From Orthonyx spaldingii (Eukaryota > Chordata > Aves > Passeriformes > Orthonychidae), in assembly GCA_013397795.1 (NCBI GenBank), contig VZTJ01005217.1, positions 754,652 to 818,651 of the forward strand: a DNA stretch of 64,000 nt, given 5' to 3'. Below the pieces are notes generated by a model. The model did no database searches, had not been told where the DNA came from, and was given only the letters and a program-made list of their open reading frames with translations. Below are positions 36,929 through 47,532 of the stretch, piece after piece (the first letter of the stretch is position 1; every line of letters begins with the position of its first letter). The position numbers and the translations under genes were made by a program.

Positions 36929-38185
36929 GTACTTTGTTTGGTTTTTTCCTTAAGATCTTGGTTATTCAGTGAATATGCCATCTTCCTTGGAATTAATATT
37001 GAATCTTTGCTCTTATGAGGACATAAACCTGAATTCGTGGCTGGGTTCACTCTTTAAATGACCACCTGTCACATTTTGCAAAAACATGAGGAGGTGCAGT
37101 GAGAAACAAACACAGGTGCCCTGACCAGACTGCTTTTGGGATAGTAACTGGCTGGGCTGAAAACAAAAATAATTGCTCCTGAACAGGAGTCTTCTGTTGT
37201 GTAGCTGTGGTTGAGACGCTGCCTTCCCACAGAGCATAATGAAGATGCTGCATACGAAGGATCCTTTCCCTCTTCCTAGACCTCTCTGCTTCCCAGAGTG
37301 CAGAGGTGTGGACTGTCCACATTGCTCCTGGCACACATAGCACGGCATTGAGTCACTGGCCATGAAACCCAAAACATATGGTACCTAAACCTGTTTTTTA
37401 TCAGTATGATCTTACACGTCTCCCTTAATCAATGCAGCGTGGGAAGCAGCAGGTAATGTTTGTGAGCAGAGGTTCAGCTGCCTCAGGTGCTTGGGGTGAA
37501 CACATTCCCCTCCCTGCCAGAGCTTGCCAGAACATTCTGTGTGCTCCCCTCAGACACTCCAGTATGAAGTCTATAGCTTGGCTTAAAGCTGCCAGGGAAG
37601 GTGGGGCTAACCTAAGCTGAGCTGCTGGATTTTGGTGTTGGAGCTACCCCCACAAAGGCAGGGATTTGTATAAGAGCGAATCAGGGACCATGGCCTCCTG
37701 CAGAGGAGCAGAATTGATAGATGGGGTTGCCTTAATCAACCAACCAGATCTGCTGGATCATCTGACCATGTTGTGGAAGAGAAGAAAATAACTGCTTAAA
37801 TGGGTTCAATAACTACACAATTTTCCATTGTGCAGATCAATTTTGCAGCATAATCAGCAACCTTGTCTCACTTGCATTGACCTCCTTCTTCTTCAGAGAA
37901 ATGTTTAATGCATATTGTGTCTGCTTGCTGCACTATGTATGTTTCTATACCACAATTGTAAGATTGACTTGCCTTACCCTCTTTTGTATCATGCAAAAGG
38001 TGGTTTGGATCGCTTAAAAGATGGAATATAGAGAGCAGGACTGAGCTTAGGGCTGCAGAGAGCTTTCTTGCATTGTTGGGTATTATAATTGGAAAACAAC
38101 TTTGCAAATGGAGATCTATCACAATGACTGTAATATGTAGCCTTGAGATGAAAATAAATTAACACTCAGCACTTGTAATTTTCAG

Positions 38186-38420
38186 GACAGAGTTTATTTC
38201 CAAGCTCACATTGCTGAAAGAGCAGTGGCAGAATGTTATCCGCATGGTTCAGCAGAGGAAGAAAGATATTGATGCACTTGTGAGCCAGTGGCAGCTTTTC
38301 AGGAGTTCCCTGCAGAGTCTCAACAGATTCCTTGATGACACAAATGGCTTCCTCACAGCTGTGAAGAGCCAGGACTGTTACAGCCTTTACCAGCTTAGAA
38401 ATGTAATTCACGATTTCAAG
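38186..38420 (+). CDS. SYNE2: SYNE2 exon 33 of window (spectrin repeat)
   Basis: Acceptor GTAATTTTCAG, donor AAG|GTACTG, enters in phase 2 and leaves in phase 0, residues 1610-1688, the longest exon here at 235 nt. It encodes RTEFISKLTLLKEQWQNVIR and VSQWQLFRSSLQSLNRFLDD. It contains both the helix C (EQWQ) and helix A (SQWQ) tryptophans of adjacent repeats. Confidence 0.95.
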
Positions 38421-39587
38421 GTACTGTGTTTATTTCTCATAAATCTAAAATACATGAGTTTTTTTCCTCAGACTGAAACAACTTCTGTCCAGTAAGGTAA
38501 AAAGCTTTAAAATCACACACTTTCCTGGGACAGGAGTGATTGCTGACACATTTTTTCTTAAAGCTGAGCACAGATGACAGAACAGTGACATTGCAAAAGG
38601 CTCATTATACTCAGAAACTTCTTGATCAGCATTGTCTTTTGGTAGCCTTGCATGCTTTAAAAATCTTATGGATATGAAAATGGAAATGCAGGGTGCCAGA
38701 AGATGAGACAGACACCCTAGTCAGCAGGTATCTTCTAGGTCTGTATGCATCTTACTGACATGACTGCTGAATTCAGGCTTTTTAGTTTGCCTGAAGGAAG
38801 GTACTTACGTGGCAAGACAGGCTATATAAGTTTTGTATGGGCAGGAGATGTCAGAGACAAAGGATAAAACACTTGCAAGGGGGTCTCTTCACTCCAGGAC
38901 ACACAGGCCTGGTCAGCAGTTCTTCAGGACAGTGAATTCTGCATTTTACATGCAGTGGAAAAAAATATTTTCCTTTGTTAATTTTGGATATTTTGGTTTT
39001 CCATTTAACTATGCACCTCTTTCTTTTATAGGAAGGTAGAAACAAGCAGTGAACTTGATGGTTGCTTAAGGCAATCTAAAACCTTTCAAAATCATATTAA
39101 TTGAACGCCATTTGCACAGTCCAAGATTTATACTGTGTACCCACACACCTAGTGTTGATAGATTAACACATTACCAGTATTCCATTTGGTGCTTGCCCTG
39201 TTTATTTCATCTTTATTTCTACCTGCTGTGTAAAGGTGATGTTCTGTAGATTTTACAACGTAGTGCTCATGCTTTTTCTTAGCGAGAAAAGCCAGAAAGT
39301 CTTCTCCCTCCTACTCCAAATTGCCCTTTTCCTCTTGCTGCTGTTCTACAGAAAGAAACTCTGATTATATCTCCTTGTGTTAGAGGTCCGTTTGTTATGG
39401 GGAAATCATTATGGATGGCTTACTTCTCTTGGAGTATGTCATGATTAACAGAGCTGTTATCTCTGAAAAAATGAGTCTAAGAAGTAGTACCTTGTGAGTG
39501 ATCTTCCCAAGTGAAATACTGGGAAAGCACTTCTGTAACTGTCAAAGAACCACTTAGAAAGTTATTTGTTTTTTTTTTCCTTTCAAG

Positions 39588-39782
39588 AGTAAGGCAGTGA
39601 TCTTTCAGAGGTGGCAAGCCATGTACACCTTGGTCATCGATGTCGGGGAGAAGTTGCGCACGGTCTCCGATCCCGACACCAGCGCTGCTCTCCAGGAGGA
39701 GCTCAGCCAGTTGCAGCAGCGCTGGGGGAAAACCCAGGCCCTGCTGGAGAAGAAGAAGATGCAGTTCAGTGGCACCCTGCAG
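39588..39782 (+). CDS. SYNE2: SYNE2 exon 34 of window (spectrin repeat, CpG-rich)
   Basis: Acceptor CCTTTCAAG after a long T-run, donor CAG|GTAGAT, phase 0 to 0, residues 1689-1753. It encodes SKAVIFQRWQAMYTLVIDVG and LSQLQQRWGKTQALLEKKKM. A second possible AG two bases into the exon is excluded by phase. CpG is locally high (ATCGATGTCGG, TTGCGCACGG), unlike most exons here. Confidence 0.94.
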
Positions 39783-40320
39783 GTAGATGATGCTCTCCCC
39801 ACCTGCTGCTCTGGCGTTGGGTCTCAAGAGCTTCCCTGTGCCACCATCTCCAGGGCTGAGCTGCTCGGTGCAGGGGCACTCCGAGGGAAATGACTGTCAT
39901 GTGTCATCAGGGCTTGTGGGGAGGCTAAAACTGTGGTCCCCTGATTCTCCAAAGGAAATTGAGTTGGCTTGCATTTGTTGGAACAATGGATGTTCCTGCT
40001 CTGATTGTTCTCATGCTCCCCATGACCTGGAGCTCACTGCTGCTGTGGGCTGTGAAGCTAAAATTTAGCTTAAGAGTTAACGTGACTTGTTCCTCCTTGT
40101 GTTGTTGAATGTCTAAACAGAAGGGCCAGTCACCGTTATTTCCTTAGAGCAAGGAATTTGCTTTCACGGCTAGGTAGCACATTAGGTGTGTCTTAAAATG
40201 GAATAATATCAATGATACAACCCCCAGTCCAAAAATCATTCTTAAAGCCTCTTGGGTCGAACAAAATAAGATGAGCAGAAATGCTCTGTAAGGCAAGCCT
40301 TAAATAGGAGAGGCTTGAAA

Positions 40321-40364
40321 TTCCAAGCACCAAAATCCAAGCACCAAAATCCAAGCACCAAATC
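40321..40364. repeat. 14-bp tandem repeat, about 3 copies
   Basis: The unit CCAAGCACCAAAAT is repeated three times almost perfectly, in the intron before the next exon. Confidence 0.88.
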
Positions 40365-40530
40365 CTTGTGGGTGGCACTATGTATGAAAAAAGAAAACTC
40401 AAAAAACCAGAGCAGATGATTGATTATTTCAGTGGGTTGAAGATGCTATTTTGTAACGTATCCATGTGGTTCAGTAGGTCGTGATAAAGTATCCTCACCT
40501 TTTATACTTACTTGGGGTCTCCTTGAGCAG

Positions 40531-40656
40531 ACCTGTGACCGCTTTGAAAAGCAGACCAAGGAATTGGAAAGCAGACTGCGAGAGCTGAAGGAGAAAGTAA
40601 AAGATCCACTGCCTGTTGAACATGAAGAGCTCCACAAAGCCAAGGAACATGTTAAG
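40531..40656 (+). CDS. SYNE2: SYNE2 exon 35 of window
   Basis: Acceptor CCTTGAGCAG, donor AAG|GTATGA, phase 0 to 0, residues 1754-1795. It encodes TCDRFEKQTKELESRLRELK, then VKDPLPVEHEELHKAKEHVK. The DPLP loop matches the mammalian nesprin-2 loop. Confidence 0.95.
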
Positions 40657-42587
40657 GTATGAACAGCCATACTGTATCTAAATTGATGTAGTCTTTGCAC
40701 AACACCTCATCCCTCTGAAATCCATTCTCCCTCTTACGTGCTCTTCATTAGAATTACACCATCCTGATTGCTGCCAGTCTCCAAAGTCCAGCTGACCAAG
40801 AAGATTATGAGTAGTAGTAGTAGTGTTTGGATTTTTTTTCGTGCTTCTGCTCCCTTTACAATCTGAATTTATGAAATAAGTTGTTTCTCAAACAAAAGGG
40901 GAAAAGCTCCCTTCTCTCAGATCAGTTGGCTGCTATCCCTATGACTGAATCTCCCTTTTTGTTTCCCAATCCATTTTGCACATGGAACTCCTCAGGCAAG
41001 AGACCTTGTAATTCTGCAAAGCACCATGCATACCTGCAGGATCTGGGAATAATTAAAGAGAAGGAAAATTAAGAGTAAGGGAGTGGCAAAATTCCTTGCA
41101 ACCCATAGTGCACCATGAAAGTTAAATGGCAAGAATCCAAGGGATAGGAGACATTTTGTCTGGAGTGGTCAGTCTTTCATCATCCTTTTATGAAGTGAAT
41201 TGTTGACCTGTGTAGTGGGAATAAATAAGCTTTTTAATGAGTCAAGGCTTTGAACTCATTATCAGCTGTCTGAAATCTTCTTTGTGAGTGCTGGCTGCCT
41301 TTCCCACGGCAGCAGCCTTGCTGTAGCCCTGAATTATCTGTGAGATGGAAGCACACAGCTTCTGCCTCTTACCCCGGCAAGAGAAATTCAGCTGCAGAGG
41401 CAACACAGTCAGACAATGCCAGTCCAGATGCTGCTTATAGGTGTCATAGTATAATAAAGGACTAAAATGGCATGGAGGAGAAGGGACCTCCTTTCCTCTC
41501 CCTGTTCTTCACTTCTATATGGAGTAAAGCTATTTTTCTTTCAGTCCTGGATCTTACAAGAGGCTAGCAAAGTCCCATGAAATTCCATAGTTAGCTCGGT
41601 TAATGCAGGGATTTGCCTCTTGTTAGGAGATACAAATGCACGTGTGCACATCTGTAGGAGTATTGTGAGCCTGGGTAAATTTTAGTATCATGTTTGTTTG
41701 TTTTTTTCCTCTAGTGTTGAAGCTGAATCCAAGACCTGTGAAAATCCTCATAGGGTTTAGACCCAGCACACTTCTGACACACTCACAGGTTTTTTTTTCC
41801 CATTAAAATTAGACAAATTGGATTCTCTGTAAGGGTTTATTGTGTTAGATGAGCCAGTGACCCCTCCCAGCAGCCTTTTTGCAAAATAGAACTTAGGACC
41901 GCCTGTGTAGAATGTCATGTTTCCCAGCTGCACACACAGTGGTACCTCTGCCTTTTAAATGACAATTTTAACCGTGTTAAGGAAAATGTGTAACATATAA
42001 TGATGAGAAAGGAGAGCTGGGGGAGCAAAGCAGAAAAGAGCCTGTTCTCTGTCAAGAAGCAGTTTAAAAGATCCACATTCCTGACAAATCTGAGGAAGTG
42101 CCTATGAAATTGTTCCTTAGAGAAGGGAACTGATTTCTTTTTTCTGGTGTTTAGAAAACTAACTTGAAACTGGAGCAAATGCAGGTGGAAAGCAACTTGT
42201 CAAAAATAATTATACCAGGAAAAAAGGAAACCCCGAAGAAGCGTGCATGTGCCAGCCTGGGTGTGAGACCCCAAACTCTGCCCTGGGGCACGGGGAGCTG
42301 CCGGGGCCAGGCTGTGTTGTGGCACTTTGGGATGCAGTGGTGGTACCAGTGGATCAGCAGGGGCATTGCCATGGGCTCCAGTGGATTCCAGTGGGTTCTA
42401 GTGGGGGTCCAGTGGGGTTCCAGTGATCTCCCGGAGACCTGGCCAGCCCAGCCCCATGGAGAGCGCGGCACAGGCGGCTGCACATTCCCTGCTCTCCTCC
42501 CCCACAGGCCAGGCAGGGGATTAGCCAGCAGGTTTGGAAAGCCGAGGAGCTTAGTGCCAAGGCTTGTGCGGGTGCGTTTCCATGCAG
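40657..42587 (+). other. SYNE2: Intron, 1.9 kb, with a GC-rich minisatellite-like end
   Basis: The first 1.5 kb is ordinary. From about 42230 the sequence turns GC- and CpG-rich and includes a degenerate CCAGTGGGTTC-type repeat (42374-42428), continuing into the next exon. Confidence 0.6.
42374..42428. repeat. Degenerate 11-bp CCAGTGG-type tandem repeat
   Basis: Five imperfect units: CTCCAGTGGA, TTCCAGTGGG, TTCTAGTGGG, GGTCCAGTGGG, GTTCCAGTGA. A decaying minisatellite in GC-rich intron sequence. Confidence 0.75.
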
Positions 42588-42743
42588 GAGCTGGAGCAGT
42601 CGCTGGCAGACTGGGCCCACGACATGAAGGAGCTGCAGGCCATGAAGGCGGAGCTGGCACACCTCATCCTCACCGAGGACATGATGGTGCTCAAGGAGCA
42701 AGTGGAACATCTGCACAGGCAGTGGGAAGAGCTCTGCTTGCGG
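42588..42743 (+). CDS. SYNE2: SYNE2 exon 36 of window (spectrin repeat)
   Basis: Acceptor TTTCCATGCAG, donor CGG|GTAAGT, phase 0 to 0, residues 1796-1847. It encodes ELEQSLADWAHDMKELQAMK and VLKEQVEHLHRQWEELCLR, nearly the mammalian nesprin-2 sequence. Codon use is strikingly GC-rich compared with neighbouring exons, matching the GC-rich local DNA. Confidence 0.96.
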
Positions 42744-45700
42744 GTAAGTCTTCACCTCCTCCGGGGTTTGTAGCGGGATGAAATCCATGGGGTTTGGCAG
42801 GGAAGGGGGAGCGGGTCAGCGCACGGGGTTTCTCCTGGGCTTGGCTCACTTTGGCAGCTCCGGGTGGGAATGGGGCTGCTCCTGGCGCAGCTGGCCCGGG
42901 ATGGAGCTCGCCCTTTGTGTCCTGGACAGGCTGCCGAGGGTTTTGTTGCAAACCCTTTGTAAGAAGCGAATGTGGAACTGCACAGAGCCCAGATGCAGCT
43001 GTTTACTGGAATAGGTGCCTTTGTTCCGGGCTCCCAAAGGGAGGGAGGAGGGGAGGGATGAGCATAGGAGTTGCCTGGGGGCATGGAGCAGGGAAAGGAA
43101 GAGGGAAGTTAGAACAAAATGCCAGCAGAAAGAAAACTTAAATGCGTTTAAATACTGACTCCTTTATGCGTTTAAATACAAGACACACTTGTCTTTTTTG
43201 TAGCAGGAAAATGCTGTGAAACATTTGCATTCTTTGTGGCTTGTTGCTGTATTACACTTAATTTAGTGTTGCGTGTAAAATCGCTGGGGAACATTTACAG
43301 CAAAGTCACATGGGCTTGATTCATTAGGTTATTATGCAGTTTGAATGTGTGTTTACTTTGCCCTGTTAACAGGATTGGAAGAGGTAAAATACTTCGGGGT
43401 CTTAAGTTACTCTGGGGGGCTCTACACACCAGCAAGCCAAACTCTTGCCTCTCTTTACTGACAAGTAAATAGCTTTTATTTTACAGTTTGTAAAGAAGTA
43501 TTGAAGCCAGTTAGTATTTTGTTTCTAACCCTTACACAGGCAAAGGTAAGGCAGTCTTGGTGGGGATGTTGCCAGAGTAATGAGCAGCTATGCTTATTTC
43601 ACAAACTGTGTTGTGATGAAATAGTTATTTGGGTTAATTTTTTTTTACATTGCAATGAGAAAGAAGAATTCAATCTCTTTGCCTTAAACTGGACAGTTGT
43701 TCTACAACCAGTATTCTCTGTGTTATTTTTTCTGAACTTTGAAAATAATTCCAGAGACATCCTCTCCACTCCTGAGAAATACAAGCCATTATTTTTTAAA
43801 TCAAAATGCCTGAATAATTTTCCTAATGGAAATATGTAGTTAAGCCTATAAATGAGAGAATGTAGTTTTCTCTTTTTTTGTGAGCTGCTGAAGTCTGCTA
43901 TCCACATTGTGTTGAACAGCCCTGAAAATTAAGCTTTTATATGTGCTCCACTACAGTTTATCCAAGTAGTAATTTCCTGTAGTAATTTAAGTTCAGATTT
44001 TATTCAAAATTTCCATTTTAATTTCCTGAGGGAACAATGTTTAGTTCAGTCTCTCTTGGAGGGGGGAAAGAGGTGACAGTAACGTGACTGTGTTAGGCAC
44101 ACAAAATCTGTGGTGGGAGGAATCTGTTCGGTGCTGTAGTGGAGGGAGGTCCTGAAATGTTTGCACAGCCCTAATGAGTCTCAGGAGAGCCCACACCAAT
44201 GCTCAGTGCTGGACACCACGGTAAAAAGCAGGCTTTATCAGCTCTGCCGTTGGCATGACTGCTTTGTCTTGGGCAACAAATTAGAGTCAAGATGTATTGC
44301 GTGGAGAAAAGTCTGCAAAATAAGTGCAGTGAGGTGAAGCAACAGGACAGGGCTGCAGCTGTCACGGCCCTGGGGCAGCCAGATGCCTGTGCTCAACTGG
44401 GCAGGGACAGACACGCAGAGGGAACAGATGCACTCAGGGGATTAGCATTTACAGAGCTGCCCTTGCAAGGTGCATGTAGGTCACAGATTTAGCCATTCAT
44501 CCCAGCCAGCATCCCATCGGGATGGGCTCGGGCCTTGATGTTATTTTAGCCTCCCTTCAGAAGGCACATGATGCTTGCACTGTGGGTGCAAAATGGGGAT
44601 GGTACCAGGGCTGCTGGGCAGAGGAGAAAGTGCTCGAAGCAATGGCTTGAAGGGCTCATGTTCCTAGAAGCTTTTCTGGGATTTTTTGTGTCATTCCTGT
44701 TTTTTACCCCCAGCCTGTATTGCTTAGCCAGGTAAAAGGTTCTTCTTGCTCTGAAAATCCTGCCTTGCCCCGTGCTTAGCAGGCAAAAATGGAGTCAGAA
44801 TCTTGTCAGGATGTAGCAATTGTTCTGCTGACAAGCAGAGTCTGTTCTTCCACTACCAAGTAAATGCATCTCCATACATGGGAGATGCTGCAAGTGGTAA
44901 GGAAGGATGGAGGGTTCACCTTCTGAGTTCAGGGTACAAGGGAACATCCCAGAGCAGAGAAACTTTTTGTGGTCCCTGTCATCTCCAGACTTCTTCCTAT
45001 GGAGGACTTAGGAGACTGTTTCCCTGTGTCCCAAACAGTGTTATCATGCTCATCTCTTTGTTCAGATTGTCTTGAAGGATTCAGAAATCACTCTCACCTC
45101 TCCATCCTGTCCTTGAAAACAAGTCAGAATTTAAGGGACAAAGGCAGTGTGGTGGCAGATGGCTTGGTGCCTTCTGTTTTGATCCTGGTGTTACATGGAG
45201 CTGGCCTTGCTTTCACACAGTTAAACTTCACTCTGGGGTACAAAATAGTGTTAGAGATTAGTCTAGAAGAATCAATAACAGAATTTTGAGGAGTGATATG
45301 CTGTATACAGTGCACGTGAGATGTGAAGAGGGAGTGTTTCCTGCCATGGGGAGATATTTAGAGTGGCCATTTACAGCCAAGACAAGCACAGTCTTCAGAC
45401 AAAATTTATTGGTGAGAATGAGGGGTTGCTTGTTTCTCATGTTTCAGCAGAGCTTGAACCATTTTTCACTTTCTTTGTCCCATATATCTTAGTACAGGAA
45501 TCCATCAAGGTAAATAAATAAATGCAAATACATATTTAAGACCCCTAGGTTAGTTAGAAGAATCACCCTGCTTGTTTCTGAGATATTGGAGCAATGATAA
45601 TGACTGTGCTTTTTCAGACAGTATCAGACTTTAATTTCTCTGTCTAGACAACTTGTTTATCCATCTTGGAAAATGTATTTTAGATGCGGGGGAAAAAAAT

Positions 45701-46269
45701 CCATAGTTTTCAATGAAAAAGATAGATTCTTGATGCTGATTTTTTGGAAGTTCTCCAATTACTGGTGGGCAAGTGGAAAGAAAAGAGGGAGGCTTTTATA
45801 GAGATAAAATAATTGCAGTCAGTAGTTGGAAAGTTTCTCTTAGAGTGGCAGAAAAAGAAGAGCTTACTTAGGTGTTATTTCTCTTGTGTTATGTATGGGG
45901 CAATACTAAACGGTACGTAGTAATTATGGATTTTATATTCTTTCTGTGTTTGACATTTTCAGGTTTTCACTGAGTAACATTTAAATTATTATATAAGCAC
46001 ATTATTTATAAAGCTGTCATTCTTATTTATAAAGCATTCATTCTTCTGAGGGAGAGAATCTGGTATTTGCCAGTCAACTTTTTGCCCTGCTATCCAAAAT
46101 AAGATGTAATAACGATCTGCTTGCTGGCTTTGAAAAGTAGAATACTCAATAACTGCTCCTGCAAAATAGAATAAGATCAAATGCAAACTAGAAATTAGAA
46201 GGCTCATAATTGCTGGTTTCCTTCCTGAGAAAACTGTTGCTAGAATTGAATGTGTGTGCTTTTCCATAG
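42744..46269 (+). other. SYNE2: Intron, 3.5 kb
   Basis: Starts GC-rich (to about 43100), then ordinary CpG-poor sequence. No exon recognised; the mammalian protein runs directly from the exon before to the exon after, so none is expected. Confidence 0.65.
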
Positions 46270-46428
46270 GTGTCCCTGCGGAAGCAGGAGATCGAGGACA
46301 GGCTCAATGCCTGGATCGTGTTCAATGAGAAGAACAAGGAGCTGTGCTCCTGGCTGGTACAGATGGAAAGTAAAGTGTTGCAGACTGCAGATGTTAGCAT
46401 TGAAGACATGATAGACAAATTGCAGAAG
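46270..46428 (+). CDS. SYNE2: SYNE2 exon 37 of window (spectrin repeat)
   Basis: Acceptor GCTTTTCCATAG, donor AAG|GTAAGT, phase 0 to 0, residues 1848-1900. It encodes VSLRKQEIEDRLNAWIVFNE and SWLVQMESKVLQTADVSIED, highly conserved with mammals. Helix A Trp is at SWLVQME. Confidence 0.97.
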
Positions 46429-47365
46429 GTAAGTAGTAATGCCACTTTCCTTCAATTGCAGTCAGATAACTCTTTATAGAGGCACCACTCCTCACGTATT
46501 CCTCGCTTCTTGGAAGTGCTACGTGATGTGAAGCCAACACGTACAGGCTTTTGTGAGATGAGCTTTTCTATCATTAGCTCTTCTTGATGTTCAGACTTGA
46601 AGCTTAAAGCAGAACAGAAATGCCACCTGACTGCATTTAGCCATGGAGTGTGATCTGTGTGAGCTGACTGGGTGGGGTCTGGGTTGTTGGGGTTTTGGGG
46701 CACAAATGCACACCCAGCACCGCTCAGAGTGGTGAGAGCTCACTGCTCTCACCACCTCCATCATCTACACAACTGGTAGTCAGAGGGCAAAGAAAAGATT
46801 GAAGAATTGGGTAGGTCTTCTGCCAGACAAACAAGAAGTTACCACAACCAAAAATAAAACCTGATTCTGCACCTTCCCCCATGGTGGTTAGTGCTTTCTA
46901 AGATTTCTGTATTAGCTTGGTTTTAAACAGGACCATTATTGTTTTCCTGTGTTTCTCCCCATGGCTAAAATGTCTCAGTATCTAATCCCAGCTCTCCTCT
47001 GAAGAAGAATACCAGCAAAATAAAGCCATCCTAGACTTGAATTTGGGTTCTTTTGAGGTAGTTTCATTGAAACTTGTTAAATCAGGAAAACAAGAGATAA
47101 AATCAGAACATTCAATTGCTATTTTTGGGAATACTTACTCCTGGCACTTGCAAGTCTTTAAGCTGCTTATTTTTTTCATAGATTGTGAGAGGGCTTCTTC
47201 ATTGAGGTTTTCTTTTTGAGTGAGAGTTCTACATGCTAATGTAGAAACCTCGGGCCAAACCTGACTTCACATCACACGTGTGGGAAAAGAAACAGGTATT
47301 TTTGTTTTGGTATCATTGTTTTGTTTTGCCCTGTAATTAAAGCAATGTTTGTGTATGTTTATCAG

Positions 47366-47532
47366 GACTGCATGGAAGAAATAAACCTGTTCAGTGAAAA
47401 TAAGCTTCACTTGAAACAAATGGGCGATCAGCTAATCAAGGCTAGCAACAAGAGCCGAGTTGCAGAAATAGATGATAAACTCAACAAAATCAATGATCGC
47501 TGGCAGCACCTCTTCGATGTCATTGGAGCACG
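47366..47532 (+). CDS. SYNE2: SYNE2 exon 38 of window (spectrin repeat)
   Basis: Acceptor TGTTTATCAG, donor ACG|GTAAGA, enters in phase 0 and leaves in phase 2, residues 1901-1955 plus two bases. It encodes DCMEEINLFSENKLHLKQMG and IDDKLNKINDRWQHLFDVIG, almost identical to mammalian nesprin-2. Reading through the donor meets TAA at once, so intron retention would truncate the protein here. Confidence 0.97.

Noticed and set aside
42164..42781. 205-codon plus-strand open frame
   Set aside because: It is out of frame with exon 36 (which lies inside it), covers a minisatellite and is Gly/Trp/Arg-rich; best explained by stop-poor GC-rich sequence.
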